DNA of 64,000 nt from Sphingopyxis fribergensis. Lineage in GTDB: Bacteria; Pseudomonadota; Alphaproteobacteria; Sphingomonadales; Sphingomonadaceae. This document shows positions 27,337 to 37,028 of this stretch, piece after piece. The stretch's first letter is position 1; every line of letters starts with the position of its first letter. The position numbers and the translations under genes are program-made. A model generated the notes under the pieces. That model did not search any database. It was not told where the DNA came from and saw only the letters and a list, made by a program, of their open reading frames with translations. The stretch covers positions 144,589 through 208,588 of the forward strand of contig NZ_CP009123.1 of NCBI RefSeq assembly GCF_000803645.1, given 5' to 3'.

Positions 27337-28995
27337 ATGCTCGGAACCATGATGGACGTGCCGCTGCTGGTGTCAGGGATACTGAGGCATGCTGAGGCGT
27401 ATCACGGTGACGCCGAAGTCGTATCCGCCACGATGGAAGGCGGCCTCCACCGCTACACCTACGCGGACCTCGCCCGGCGCAGCCGACAGCTCGCGAGTGC
27501 GCTCGCGCGCATGGGTCTGGAGACCGGAGACCGCGTCGGCACGCTGGCGTGGAACGACTATCGGCACATGGAACTGTATTACAGCGTGTCCGGGTCCGGC
27601 TTCGTGTGCCACACCATCAACCCACGGCTATTCCGCGAGCAGATAGCCTACATCATCGAGCATGCTGGTGACAGCGTGCTGTTCTTCGACCTCACCTTCC
27701 TGCCCGTCATCGAGGAACTGGCGGACCAGTTGAATGGCCTGAAGGCGGTGGTGGCGATGACAGACACAGCGCACATGCCTGAATCCGACATCCTCGCGCA
27801 GAAGCTGCCAGACCTGAAGTGCTACGAGACCCTCATCGACGGCGAGCAGGACAGCTTCGACTGGCCAAGCTTCGACGAGAACACTGCCTCCGGCCTGTGC
27901 TACACCTCGGGCACCACGGGTGACCCCAAGGGCGTGCTCTATTCCCACCGCTCCAGCGTGCTGCACGCTATGGCCATCACTGCGCCGGATGCGCTGGGGC
28001 TCTCTGCCAATGACGTGGTGTGCCCCATCGTCCCCATGTTCCATGTAAATGCATGGGGCCTGCCCTTTGCAGTGCCCATGGTGGGCGCCAAGCTGGTACT
28101 GCCCGGCGCGCGGCTCGACGGGGCGAGCCTGTACGCATTGTTCGAGGCGGAGGGCGTCTCGTCCACCGCCGGCGTGCCCACCGTGTGGCTCGGCCTCTTG
28201 GATTGGATGGACGGCCACGCCAAAGAGTTTACCTCTCTCAAGCGGGTGATCATCGGCGGGTCGGCGGTACCAGCCATCATGATCAGTCGATTTCACCACA
28301 AGGGGGTGGAGGTGCGACAGGCCTGGGGCATGACGGAGACCAGCCCTCTGGGCCTTTCCGCGGCGCTGAAGCCCAAGCACCGTCTCCTGCCCGCAGAGGA
28401 TCGTTTGGCGCTGGAATGCAAGCAGGGCCGGCCGGTGTTCGGCATGGAGTTCCGTGTGGTCGGCGGCGAAGGGCGCGAGGTGACGCACGATGGCAGGAGC
28501 TTCGGCTCGATGCTGGTGCGTGGACCGTGGGTGGCCGCGGCCTATTTCAACGCCGCCGCTGGCTCCGCCCACGAGCAGTATCCAGGCTGGTTCGACACCG
28601 GCGACGTGGTGACCATAGACAAGGACGGTTTCATCCAGATTGTCGACCGCACCAAGGACGTTGTGAAATCCGGTGGCGAGTGGATCTCCTCAATCGATCT
28701 GGAAAACATCGCCCAAGCTCACCCAGCCATAAAGGAGGCGGCCATCGTCGCCCGGCCGGACACCCGTTGGGGAGAGCGCCCGGTGCTGGTGGCAGTGCTG
28801 AAGCCCGGTGCCGAATTTAGCCGTGCCGAAATGCGTGCCCATTACAAGGGCAAGACCTCCAAGTGGTGCGTGCCGGATGATCTTATCATCGTTGACGAAC
28901 TGCCGCACACCGCCACCGGCAAGCTCTCCAAAAAGGACATCCGGCAAATTGTATTGGAAGACCCTCGTACCTTTTCCTCGGAGTGGCGAACATGA
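27337..28995 (+). CDS. alkK: medium-chain acyl-CoA synthetase AlkK
   Basis: A 552-residue AMP-forming synthetase matching AlkK in length and context. The A3 motif [11 protein letters not shown] is at 189-199, the MTETSPLG region corresponds to A5, and [35 protein letters not shown] covers the A7-A8 hinge. The [14 protein letters not shown] motif carries the catalytic lysine. It activates the fatty acid released by AlkH. CGGAGGGAAACA precedes the ATG at 27337; a longer open frame reaching back into the dehydrogenase gene is spurious. It is the last gene of the alk cluster before the IS630 debris. Confidence 0.9.
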   Translation: MLGTMMDVPLLVSGILRHAEAYHGDAEVVSATMEGGLHRYTYADLARRSRQLASALARMGLETGDRVGTLAWNDYRHMELYYSVSGSGFVCHTINPRLFREQIAYIIEHAGDSVLFFDLTFLPVIEELADQLNGLKAVVAMTDTAHMPESDILAQKLPDLKCYETLIDGEQDSFDWPSFDENTASGLCYTSGTTGDPKGVLYSHRSSVLHAMAITAPDALGLSANDVVCPIVPMFHVNAWGLPFAVPMVGAKLVLPGARLDGASLYALFEAEGVSSTAGVPTVWLGLLDWMDGHAKEFTSLKRVIIGGSAVPAIMISRFHHKGVEVRQAWGMTETSPLGLSAALKPKHRLLPAEDRLALECKQGRPVFGMEFRVVGGEGREVTHDGRSFGSMLVRGPWVAAAYFNAAAGSAHEQYPGWFDTGDVVTIDKDGFIQIVDRTKDVVKSGGEWISSIDLENIAQAHPAIKEAAIVARPDTRWGERPVLVAVLKPGAEFSRAEMRAHYKGKTSKWCVPDDLIIVDELPHTATGKLSKKDIRQIVLEDPRTFSSEWRT

Positions 28996-28998
28996 GAA

Positions 28999-29215
28999 CG
29001 GATTACTTGCAACGTTTGGTGTCCGCGCCTGACGGCGGCGATGTTTGATCGGAATCGGCTTTCTAGACGAAGGGGTGCGGGTCATAGGTGTTGTTCCGAG
29101 ATAAAACAGTTGATGGCGTCCTGCAGATCGACGACGGAGTGGAATATGCCGTTTTTCAACCGCCGTCGGGTGAGCTTGGCATAGAAGCGTTCGACAGCAT
29201 TGAGCCATGAGCAAA
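28999..29215 (-). pseudogene. IS630-family transposase C-terminal remnant
   Basis: On the minus strand from about 29210 one frame reads SWLNAVERFYAKLTRRRL and then KNGIFHSVVDLQDAINCFI, the end of the IS630-family DDE domain. A TGA interrupts it. The expected continuation (YDPHPFV, KADSDQ, then VRRGHQTL) is split between frames, and a TAG replaces the usual Trp codon. Everything upstream of this segment is missing. It marks the right edge of the alk cluster. From 29216 to 29355 nothing was recognised. Confidence 0.78.
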
Positions 29216-29355
29216 CGTTAGCAAATCCTATCCCGGTTTCCACCAACCCGGCCGCAGGCCAGTCAGTGTCTCCCTCAATCCGAGCGCTTGGTGGTCAGTT
29301 CGTATCAATTGCCGGATTTGCCGGTGACGACGCGCCATCGAAGATCCGGGGCGCT

Positions 29356-32300
29356 TCATATCCGCAAGAACCTCTCGTAAAGAAGGGGTACGACAAAGAT
29401 GGTGAGCGCGGTCGAGGCAAGCGTACCGAAGATAAGCGAGATGGCGAGGCCGCCGAACACGGGGTCGGGAAGCATGATGGCCGAGCCCAGCACAATGGCA
29501 AGCGTAGTCAGCAGGATCGGGCGCAGGCGCACGGCGCCGGCCATGCGGGCAGCCTCCGCGAGAGGCATGCCATGCTTCTGGTTGTCCTGAATGAAGTCGA
29601 TAATGAGCAGCGAGTTACGGATCACCACGCCGGAGAGTGCGATGATGCCGACGATCGAGGTCGCGGAGAAGTCGGTACCCAGCAGCCAGTGCCCCGGAAA
29701 GATACCAATGATCCCGAGTGGCACAGCGGACATCGCGATCAGCGGAATGAGGAACGACTTGTAATAGGCGACGAGCAGGAAATAGACTGCGGTCAGCGCA
29801 GCGCCGAGCGCCATCAGCATGTCGCGGTAGATATCGAGCGTCATGCGCATTTCACCATTCCAAAGAAGTTGGTAGCCGTTGATGATATCAGGCGCGGCCT
29901 CGCTGAGGCTGAGATTACCGATGGCGAGTGGCTGGCCGTCGGGCGCGTGCATCCTGGACAAGCGGCGGTTAAGATCGAGCACGGCATAGACCGGCACGCT
30001 GTGCGAGAGTTCTCCCCCGATGAAGATCACGCGCTCATTGTCCTTACGCTGGATCGGCTTGTCGGCCTCGGTCGGAGTGCGTCGGACGAGTTCGGCCAAC
30101 GGAATCTGACGTCCCTCCCGACCGGTCACATAGAGACCCTCGAGTTGGGACGGCGCAGGCTGCTCTGCTCGCGGCACATAGGCCCGGATCGGAACGGGAT
30201 TGCGCTCAGGATCGATATGCGCGCGCCCGACTACCTGACCATCGTAGACGAGGCCCAGGACATTAGCGATATCCGCGGCCGATACGCCGGAAAGTGCCGC
30301 TTTTTCACGGTCTGGCACGAAGCGCCATTGCGCCACGTCGGTGGGCTCGCTGTTTGAGATATCGACCATGTCGTAGGTCTTGGCAAACTCGGCTTCGACC
30401 TGTTTAGCCAGTCGACGCAGGCCTACCAGATCCTCGCCGTGTAACTCCGCCAATACCGTGGCGCGCACAGGCGGCCCCGGCGGATCTTCGACCAGCCTCA
30501 CCTGGGCGCCCGGATAACGGGCACGGATGGCATCGACCTTCGTGCGCAACTCGCGAACAAGCATGATCGAACTTTCCGAACGATGTTGCTTGTCCACAAG
30601 GTTGACGCGGATTTCGGCGACATTCTCGCCCGTTCGAAGCGAGCTGCCCTGCATCAGCCCATTGAAATCCGGGACGCCGGCCTGTCCGATCCAGTTCTGA
30701 TAGTTCGTCACCAGCGGATCAGCGGCAAGAAGTCCGTCGATCTCATGGACCATCCTGGCCGTGTTTTCGACCGGGCTGGCTTCGACCATGGTGATGACGA
30801 TGTTGAAGGTGTTCTTGTTGTCCTTGGGCAGAAAGCCCATGGCGACGCCGAGCGGGGGCACTGGCCCGCCCACGCCGGATGGGCGGATGAACTGCCAACC
30901 GCCTTGCGCCGCCGATAGGAGCAGAGCGAGGATTGCACCGATCATCAGGGCCCGGCGCGCGCTCGAACGCTCCTGCAACGGCTTGATCAGCCAGAGATAG
31001 ACGTCCCGCAACTTGTCGGGCTTGCGCTCCTCATGGGTGTTTGCCTCTGATTCTGCCTCGCTTCCATCATCCAATATGCCGCCGGTCGGAGCCGGTCGCT
31101 TGACCCAGCGGTTCGCCGCCCATGGGGTGACGATATAGGCGACGACGATGGAGGCGAGCATCGCGATCGGGACATTGTAGGCGATGGGGTAGAAATAATC
31201 GCCAGCCATGCCGGTCACGAGCAGCAGCGCCGCGAACACCAGCATCACGGCAAAGGTCGCGAGATTGGTGGCGCCGCCGATTTCGTTGGTGGCGAGGACG
31301 GTCACGTCCTCCTTCGCGGCCGTAGAGTGGCCATGATAATGGCGGTGGATGTTCTCGATGACGACGATCGACGCATCGACCAGCAAGCCCAGCGCCAGGA
31401 TCAGCGCGAACAGAGTGATGCGGTTGATCGTCACCCCGCCAAGCAGATCGGCGCCAAGGGTGATCGAGAAGATGACGGGCACCGTCACCGAAACGATCAG
31501 CGCCTCGCGCCAGCCGAGGAACAGCAGCATGATGAAGCTGACGGTGATGAGCGCGATCGCCAGATGCTCCATCAGCCCGTCGACGGCCTCGTCGGCTTTC
31601 TGGCCGTCGTCCCGGGTGGTGACGACATGGACCGCGCGGGGGATGAAGCTCGCCTGCATCCGTTCGACTCGGTTGGCCACGGCTTCGGACACGGTGACGG
31701 CATTCTCACCCTTTTTCTTCGCCACGGCGATGGTGACCGCGGGCATTTCGCCTTCGCCCAGCTTGGCGCGAGGGTCGCCAGCCGCGAAGGCGAAGCGGCT
31801 GAGATGCATGATCTCGTCGCGCGGGCCGTCCGACACCGTGGCGACATCGCCGATCTTGATCGTGCGGCCGTTGCGCACGCCGATCACCAAGTCACGAACC
31901 GCTGCCGCCGATCCCAGTTCGCCGGCATAGCGTAGTCGTTCGAGTTTGCCCGCCTCCACCGGTCCCGACAGGTTAAGGCCTACATCGGAGGCGGCCAACG
32001 CTCCACGCGCTTCGGCGAGCGATATCGAGAAGGCTTGGAGCCGGACCGGATCGAAGGCGACATCAATCTCGCGGTTGCGGCCACCATAGACGGACACCAC
32101 CGAGACGCCTGGCGTGCTCCGAAGCCGTTCGGCCACCGAATCCGCCAGTCGCTTGAGCCCGTAATCGTCATAGGTGGGGGAAGCGAGCGTCACGGTGACG
32201 ATGGGCACGTCGTCGGCGTCGACGGCCTGGATCAACGGGATACCCGCGTCCGCTGGAAGCCGGCCACGGTTGGCGATCACCCGGTTGTAAAGCTTGACCA

Positions 32301-32637
32301 GCGAATCTTCGGGCGGCTGGCCGACCTTGAACTGGACCTGCACCATGCCGACGCCGGGCTGGGCCACGCCATAGCTGTGATCGACGCCGGTCATTTCGCT
32401 GAGCACGCCTTCGAGTGGAGCGACCACCAGCCGGTCCACCTCCTCGGCAGTCGCGCCAGGCAGCGCCACTGTCACCATCGCGCCCGGTACCACGATTTGG
32501 GGATTTTCCTCGCGCGGGGTCAGCGCTACGGCCAGCGTTCCCAGCAGCAGCGAGGCGAGCAGGAAGACGATGGTCAGCTTGGAAGTGATGAACGTCTTTG
32601 CGAGGCGGCCCGCGAGATTGAGCGGGGCTTCTGTCAT
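29356..32637 (-). CDS. RND-superfamily efflux permease
   Basis: A 1093-residue inner-membrane proton-driven pump of the AcrB-like RND superfamily. The layout is canonical: TM1 near 20-40, a periplasmic porter loop, TM2-6 with GLLVDASIVVIENIHRH in TM4, a second large periplasmic loop, and TM8-12 with GIIALSGVVIRNSLLIIDFI. AcrB has two consecutive Asp in TM4; here only one (VDAS), as in heavy-metal-type RND pumps. The overall sequence does not look like CusA/CzcA, so the substrate class is open. It overlaps the membrane-fusion gene by four bases. A TetR gene and a divergent outer-membrane factor complete a tripartite system. Confidence 0.92.
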   Translation of the reverse strand: MTEAPLNLAGRLAKTFITSKLTIVFLLASLLLGTLAVALTPREENPQIVVPGAMVTVALPGATAEEVDRLVVAPLEGVLSEMTGVDHSYGVAQPGVGMVQVQFKVGQPPEDSLVKLYNRVIANRGRLPADAGIPLIQAVDADDVPIVTVTLASPTYDDYGLKRLADSVAERLRSTPGVSVVSVYGGRNREIDVAFDPVRLQAFSISLAEARGALAASDVGLNLSGPVEAGKLERLRYAGELGSAAAVRDLVIGVRNGRTIKIGDVATVSDGPRDEIMHLSRFAFAAGDPRAKLGEGEMPAVTIAVAKKKGENAVTVSEAVANRVERMQASFIPRAVHVVTTRDDGQKADEAVDGLMEHLAIALITVSFIMLLFLGWREALIVSVTVPVIFSITLGADLLGGVTINRITLFALILALGLLVDASIVVIENIHRHYHGHSTAAKEDVTVLATNEIGGATNLATFAVMLVFAALLLVTGMAGDYFYPIAYNVPIAMLASIVVAYIVTPWAANRWVKRPAPTGGILDDGSEAESEANTHEERKPDKLRDVYLWLIKPLQERSSARRALMIGAILALLLSAAQGGWQFIRPSGVGGPVPPLGVAMGFLPKDNKNTFNIVITMVEASPVENTARMVHEIDGLLAADPLVTNYQNWIGQAGVPDFNGLMQGSSLRTGENVAEIRVNLVDKQHRSESSIMLVRELRTKVDAIRARYPGAQVRLVEDPPGPPVRATVLAELHGEDLVGLRRLAKQVEAEFAKTYDMVDISNSEPTDVAQWRFVPDREKAALSGVSAADIANVLGLVYDGQVVGRAHIDPERNPVPIRAYVPRAEQPAPSQLEGLYVTGREGRQIPLAELVRRTPTEADKPIQRKDNERVIFIGGELSHSVPVYAVLDLNRRLSRMHAPDGQPLAIGNLSLSEAAPDIINGYQLLWNGEMRMTLDIYRDMLMALGAALTAVYFLLVAYYKSFLIPLIAMSAVPLGIIGIFPGHWLLGTDFSATSIVGIIALSGVVIRNSLLIIDFIQDNQKHGMPLAEAARMAGAVRLRPILLTTLAIVLGSAIMLPDPVFGGLAISLIFGTLASTALTIFVVPLLYERFLRI

Positions 32638-33734
32638 CGCGCCGCTCCGTCGGCAAGGCGCGCGCCGTCTCGGACAGTCGGGTCGACGCGGGCCAGGATG
32701 CGCTCGCCTGTCGAGAGGCCGGAGGTCACGACGACACGATCACCAACAGGGTCGCCCAGCCGCACCCATCGGAAGGTGACGCGCTGGTCCTTGCCGACCA
32801 CGAACACGCCGGTCAGCCCGCCGCGATCGGCGACCGCGGCGGCAGGGACGGAAACAGCGCTTCCGCTATTGCCCTGGTCGCCCACCGAAGGAAGCCGGAC
32901 ACGTCCGAACATGCCTGGCATGATCCCGCTATCGGCGGGAAGGACGACCTCAACTGTATAGCGCCGCGTCGCGGGATCGGCCGAGGGGACGACGCCCCGG
33001 ACCCGGCCGGTCACGGGGCGATCCTCTCGCCCGTCGAGCAGCACCGGAACCGTCGAGCCGGGCGCGAATAGCCCGAGGCTCGCCTGGGGAGCGGCAAAGC
33101 GGAACAATAGTCGACCCCGGCTTTCCACGGTCACCAGCGGCGAACCGGGCATCACCATGTCGCCGTCGTGAATCTGCCGGGAGACGACGACACCGTCGAT
33201 CGGGCTGACGATGGAGGTATAGCTGCGATCCGCTTGCGCTGTGGCGAGCGCCGCCTGTGCTTGGGCGACTCCGGCCACCGCCGCGTCGTTGCGGAGCTGC
33301 TCCTTGCGATAGGCATCCGTTGCGAGGGCCCCGCTCTGGGCGAGTGGTGCATCGCGCGCGACGTCGCCACGTGCGTCATGCTGCTCGGCGAGAGCCGCAT
33401 CCAGCCCGGCGCGTGCGCGGCGAACCGCGGCCTCGGCTTGCCGGGCGTCTATGGTCGCCAGGATCTGTCCGCGCCTGACAGGCTGGCCATCGTAGAGACC
33501 TGCCGCACGGATCGTACCCGAAGCGCGAGCGACGAGTTGTGCCCGGTCATCGGCTTCGACGGTGCCGCTTGCCGTGGCGCCGTCCATCGATGCCGCCGGA
33601 GAAGCGGTCGTCACCGGAAGATCGACCGCCGGAGGTTCCGCCGATTGCGACGCTTCGTGTCCGCTGCCGCAACCTGCGAGCAGCAATGGGAGTGACAGGG
33701 CAAGCGCCTTCATCGGCGGGAAATCGCGGCCCAT
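32634..33734 (-). CDS. RND membrane-fusion (adaptor) lipoprotein
   Basis: A 366-residue periplasmic adaptor. The N-terminus is a lipoprotein signal with lipobox LLAGC (Cys near 22). Then come the barrel-sandwich halves (VARASGTIRAAGLYDGQPVRRGQ and TSIVSPIDGVVVSRQIHDG), an intervening helical hairpin rich in Ala, Gln and Glu, and a beta-barrel ending with SVPAAAVADRGG. The ATG at 33734 has GGAGG upstream; an ATG seven codons later would give a shorter signal peptide. It lies one base after the TetR stop and overlaps the pump gene by four bases, so all three are one operon. Confidence 0.9.
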   Translation of the reverse strand: MGRDFPPMKALALSLPLLLAGCGSGHEASQSAEPPAVDLPVTTASPAASMDGATASGTVEADDRAQLVARASGTIRAAGLYDGQPVRRGQILATIDARQAEAAVRRARAGLDAALAEQHDARGDVARDAPLAQSGALATDAYRKEQLRNDAAVAGVAQAQAALATAQADRSYTSIVSPIDGVVVSRQIHDGDMVMPGSPLVTVESRGRLLFRFAAPQASLGLFAPGSTVPVLLDGREDRPVTGRVRGVVPSADPATRRYTVEVVLPADSGIMPGMFGRVRLPSVGDQGNSGSAVSVPAAAVADRGGLTGVFVVGKDQRVTFRWVRLGDPVGDRVVVTSGLSTGERILARVDPTVRDGARLADGAAR

Positions 33735-33735
33735 G

Positions 33736-34311
33736 TCAGGCCTCCACCGTCGCGGGTTGGATCAGGGCTAGGAACCGCGCCACCACCCGATCCACTGTGT
33801 CGGCTGTCTCGCTTTCTCCGGTCAGCCCGGGCGCTAGAGGCAGAACCAGTACTTGCCCCAGGGCGAAGCCGACTAGCGACAGCGCGACTTCCCTGGCGGG
33901 CACGTCCAACCTGCCTTTCCGCACTGCCGCGACGATGGAATGAAACGGCTTTTGGAGCACTGTGCGCGAAAGGGCGGCGATGCGGGCTTCGTCCCCGTCC
34001 AGCAATTCCCGATAAAGCAGACGGGCGAAGATCCGGTCGGTCATGAGCATCTGGACGAACCATCGAACGAAGGCTTCGATCTGGTTCGAGGGATGCCGGG
34101 CCAGCCACGCATCCAGCTCCTGGGCGCGGGCCTCGAACACCGAGGCAAGCGTGGCCTCGATCAGGTCGGCCTTGTCCCGGAAATGGTAATAGAGGTTGGC
34201 CTGCGTCACGCCGACCAGCTTGGCGATGTCCCGCATCGACACGGCCTTATAGCCGCGCTCCGCGAACAGGCGGGCGGCTGTGTCGAGCAGTTGGGATCGC
34301 ATATCGGACAT
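33736..34311 (-). CDS. TetR-family repressor of the RND operon
   Basis: A 191-residue TetR regulator with a helix-turn-helix at about 8-52 (LLDTAARLFAERGYKAVSMRDIAKLVGVTQANLYYHF region) and a C-terminal ligand domain with no obvious homology clue. It is the first gene of the leftward efflux operon and divergent to the outer-membrane factor across about 106 bases. Control of both directions by a toxic ligand or pump substrate is the usual arrangement. Confidence 0.9.
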   Translation of the reverse strand: MSDMRSQLLDTAARLFAERGYKAVSMRDIAKLVGVTQANLYYHFRDKADLIEATLASVFEARAQELDAWLARHPSNQIEAFVRWFVQMLMTDRIFARLLYRELLDGDEARIAALSRTVLQKPFHSIVAAVRKGRLDVPAREVALSLVGFALGQVLVLPLAPGLTGESETADTVDRVVARFLALIQPATVEA

Positions 34312-34328
34312 CAGAAAAGCTCACTTGT

Positions 34329-34342
34329 TGAACGACCGTTAA
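34329..34342. promoter_or_regulatory. candidate TetR operator
   Basis: TGAACGACCGTTAA reads as an imperfect palindrome (10 of 14 positions) in the divergent region, 18 bases upstream of the tetR start. Position and form fit a TetR site; there is no second copy to confirm it. Confidence 0.3.
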
Positions 34343-34417
34343 GTGCGCTAGTAAGCGATTCGCCGATGGCTGTCCAGCGGGCTTGTGCCGAGGCGATCCG
34401 AACCGGAGATTCTGCCA

Positions 34418-35821
34418 ATGCGTGTGCTTCCTCTTGTCCCGCCGCTCCTGCTGATACCGATGCTCGGTGGATGCATGATGGGGCCGAATTTCCATGGGGC
34501 ACCGCCGCCGCCGGCTTCGATGAGCAAGACCTTCGTGCGCGCCGATCAGGCCGCGATGCCGGTACCGCCGCAATTGACGCCATGGTGGCGGACCTTGAAC
34601 GACCCGCTTCTCGATCAGCTGATCACACGCGCGCTGTCTTCGAACCCGTCCATCGAGGTGGCCGAAGCGCGCGTCCGACAGGCGCGATCCCAGATGCGCG
34701 GCGCGCGCGCGGCCCTGGCGCCGGTTGTCGGCGCCGGGGCCGGTGCGGGGAATATCCAGGCACCGGGGTTGGTGACGGGCGGAGAGGCCAAATCCTCGTC
34801 GCTGTTCCTCGCGGGGTTCGACGCGCTGTGGGAGATTGATCTCTTCGGCGGCGCGCGACGGAACATCGAGGCGACGCGCGCGCAATTCGGCGCGGCGCAA
34901 GCCGATGCGGACGATACGCGTCTCACTCTGACTGCAGAGATCGCGCGCCAATATATCGCGCTGCGCGCAAGCCGGCAGCGTCTGGAGATTGCCCGCTATT
35001 TGCTCACCAACCAGCAGAAGATCGCCGATCTCACCGCGCAGCTCGAAGGGGCGGGCAAGGTGTCGCGTATCGAGCGCGAGCAGACCGACCGCGGCGTGGA
35101 GGCCAGGCGACAGACGGTTGCTGCCCTGGAAGCGGAAGTGAACGATCACAAGGACGCGATCGCCGTGCTGGCGGGAGAGGCACCGGGTGCGCTCGACACC
35201 ATGCTCGATGGGCCCGGCACGGTTCCGCTTCCTCCGGTCGAGGTGGCGGTAGGCGATCCTGCGGCCATGCTTGCACGGCGTCCCGACATCAGGGCAGCCG
35301 CGCAACGTCTTCACGCCGCAAACGCCGGTATCGGCGTGGCGGAAGCTGCCCGGATGCCCAGGGTCAGCCTTGCCGGCGTAGTCGGTCTTGGCGGCGCGCT
35401 GAAGGGCGATATCACGAGTGCGGACAATCTCTGGTCGGTCGCGGGCCCGACGATCCAGTGGAATCTGGCCGACTTCGGGCGCGGGCGGGCAGGTGTGGAT
35501 CAGGCTGTCGCCGGTCGCGATGAGGCTGCAGCAGGGTATCGCGCCACGGTGCTCGCCGCCCTCCAGGATGCGGAGGGCTCGCTCAACCGGTTCGGCGAAG
35601 CCCGCAAGATGTTTGCGATGCAGGCGCGCAATGGCCTATCAGCCGTTCACAGCAATGACCTTGTCCAGCAATCCTGGCGCGTGGGGCGATCTTCCGCGCT
35701 CGTGGCTCTGGCCGCCGAAAATGAGCAATTGGCGGCAGAAGATCTCCTGGTCCAGGCTCGCATGGCTCTGACAACGCAGTTTGTTGCGCTCCAAAAGGCG
35801 TTGGCGATGGGGGTGAACTGA
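34418..35821 (+). CDS. NodT-family outer-membrane efflux lipoprotein (RND system)
   Basis: A 467-residue TolC-like outer-membrane factor of the NodT/OprM group. Lipobox LGGC is near residue 17-20. Two repeats follow with the family segments PWWRTLNDPLLDQLITRAL and ARRPDIRAAAQRLHAANAGIGVAEAARMPRVSL. The helices should form the periplasmic tunnel and the strands the barrel. It completes the tripartite pump with the divergent adaptor and permease genes. ATG at 34418 has GGAG nine bases upstream and gives the lipoprotein signal; an upstream GTG adds 11 residues that would disturb it. A weak hairpin (35839-35864) follows the gene. Confidence 0.9.
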   Translation: MRVLPLVPPLLLIPMLGGCMMGPNFHGAPPPPASMSKTFVRADQAAMPVPPQLTPWWRTLNDPLLDQLITRALSSNPSIEVAEARVRQARSQMRGARAALAPVVGAGAGAGNIQAPGLVTGGEAKSSSLFLAGFDALWEIDLFGGARRNIEATRAQFGAAQADADDTRLTLTAEIARQYIALRASRQRLEIARYLLTNQQKIADLTAQLEGAGKVSRIEREQTDRGVEARRQTVAALEAEVNDHKDAIAVLAGEAPGALDTMLDGPGTVPLPPVEVAVGDPAAMLARRPDIRAAAQRLHAANAGIGVAEAARMPRVSLAGVVGLGGALKGDITSADNLWSVAGPTIQWNLADFGRGRAGVDQAVAGRDEAAAGYRATVLAALQDAEGSLNRFGEARKMFAMQARNGLSAVHSNDLVQQSWRVGRSSALVALAAENEQLAAEDLLVQARMALTTQFVALQKALAMGVN

Positions 35822-35964
35822 TAACCGTCGAGTCTGGGAGATGATAACGGATTGTATATCATCTTCTCTGGCGGCTGCATGTTACATGGTATTTGATGCG
35901 GGTGATCTCGTGTTCGTCGGCTTTTGCATCGTAAGAGCGGTGTCTCACACCCACCTTGTGCGTG

Positions 35965-36378
35965 TGGGGGTGAGTGCTGTGGCGCGTCGCCATGGGTTGG
36001 ATCCGTCGCAGATTTGCGCCTGGCGCAAGAACTTGCATCGGCAGTTGGTGGACCACAGATTGGCGCCGTTAGCGGCAGAGCCGGTCTCCGAAACGTTTGT
36101 GCCAGCACTGATCGAACCGACCGTTCCACCGGCACCTGCCGCTTCTCCAACTCCGGCGCGACGCGGCAAGCGGCGACGGCCATGGAACTGGAGATCGACG
36201 GCGTTGCGGTGAAGATCGCGAGTGGCGCCGATGCTGGAATGATTGCGGCCGTGATCGAAGCGCTCAAGGGTTTACGATGATTTGACCGGGCGCCGGCGCG
36301 CGGGTGATAGTCGCGACGCGTCCGATCGACTTCCGCAAGGGGCCCGATGCTTTGGCGGCCCTGGTGGGCGCCGAGTAA
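35965..36378 (+). pseudogene. IS66-family TnpA/TnpB remnants
   Basis: Around 35970-36035 one frame reads VSAVARRHGLDPSQICAWRK, the helix-turn-helix of an IS66-family TnpA. A frameshift follows, and a second frame ends with MELEIDGVAVKIASGADAG and IEALKGLR, stop at 36278-36280, which is the TnpA C-terminus. The next ATG opens TnpB but has TGA as its third codon; the frame then reads RVIVATRPIDFRKGPDALAA before stopping at 36378. The rest of TnpB and all of TnpC are gone. Confidence 0.8.
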
Positions 36379-36783
36379 CGCGGTGAGCCGAATCCTGCGC
36401 AAGCTCGCCGCCTATCCGCTTCAGAACGATCTGGCCGCCGCATTACGCGAGGTCGGCCGCATCAAGCGGACACTGTTCATCATCGAATGGATTCTCGATG
36501 CCGGGATACAGCGCCGTGCGCAGATCGGCCTCAACAAGTGCGAAGTGTAACACGCCTTGAAGGACGCCCTGTGCATTGGTTGCCAGGGCGAGATCCGCGA
36601 CCGCACCACCGAGGGCGAGCACTACCGGATCGCGTGCCTCAATCTGCTCACCGCAAGCATCGTCTACTGGAACACCCTGCCTCTCGGCCACGCTGTGGAA
36701 GCCCGGCGCCGCGAAGGGCTCGATACGCCCGACCATCTTCTCGCCTACATCTCGCCGCTCGGATGGGCGCATATCCTCACATC
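36379..36783 (+). pseudogene. Tn3-family transposase C-terminal remnant
   Basis: Directly after the IS66 debris one frame reads SRILRKLAAYPLQNDLAAAL, GRIKRTLFIIEWILD and RAQIGLNKCEV, a TAA at 36547-36549, then HALKDALCIG, QGEIRDRTTEGEHYR, LNLLTASIVYWNT and LLAYISPLGWAHIL. This is the conserved end of a Tn3-family transposase, including the catalytic-Glu region. The frame is lost at about 36783. Upstream domains, resolvase and terminal repeats are not visible. Joining straight onto IS66 sequence indicates a past deletion. Confidence 0.82.
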
Positions 36784-36867
36784 GGCACGGACCATTCGGC
36801 AGGGGCCGTCACGATCGCGGACGGGCAATCACGTCCATGCGTCGCACGCATCATAATATCACAATTT

Positions 36868-36879
36868 ATGCATTAGACA
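36868..36879 (+). promoter_or_regulatory. shared 12-mer upstream of the TonB receptor (copy 1)
   Basis: ATGCATTAGACA occurs here, about 150 bases before the receptor start, and again at 42283-42294 between the LysR and amidohydrolase genes. Flanking bases are partly shared. It is a candidate common regulator site for a small regulon. Confidence 0.4.
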
Positions 36880-37028
36880 TAACGCATATGCAGCCATAGT
36901 CGTCATTGATAGTTTCGAGACGGCGGGCTGAACATTCCTGTTACAATCATTCCCGGGTCACGCTGACAGGCGAAGCCCGGATGCCCCCGGTCAAACCAGT
37001 CGATAGATTGAACTGTAAGGGGGCAGAT

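Noticed and set aside
25937..27337. 466-codon minus-strand frame over the acyl-CoA dehydrogenase
   Set aside because: Antisense, His/Gln/Arg-rich, no recognisable domain.
29356..32637. Heavy-metal RND pump (CzcA/CusA) call
   Set aside because: The single TM4 Asp is suggestive, but the neighbouring adaptor has no metal-binding His/Met-rich regions and the rest of the pump is unlike CzcA.
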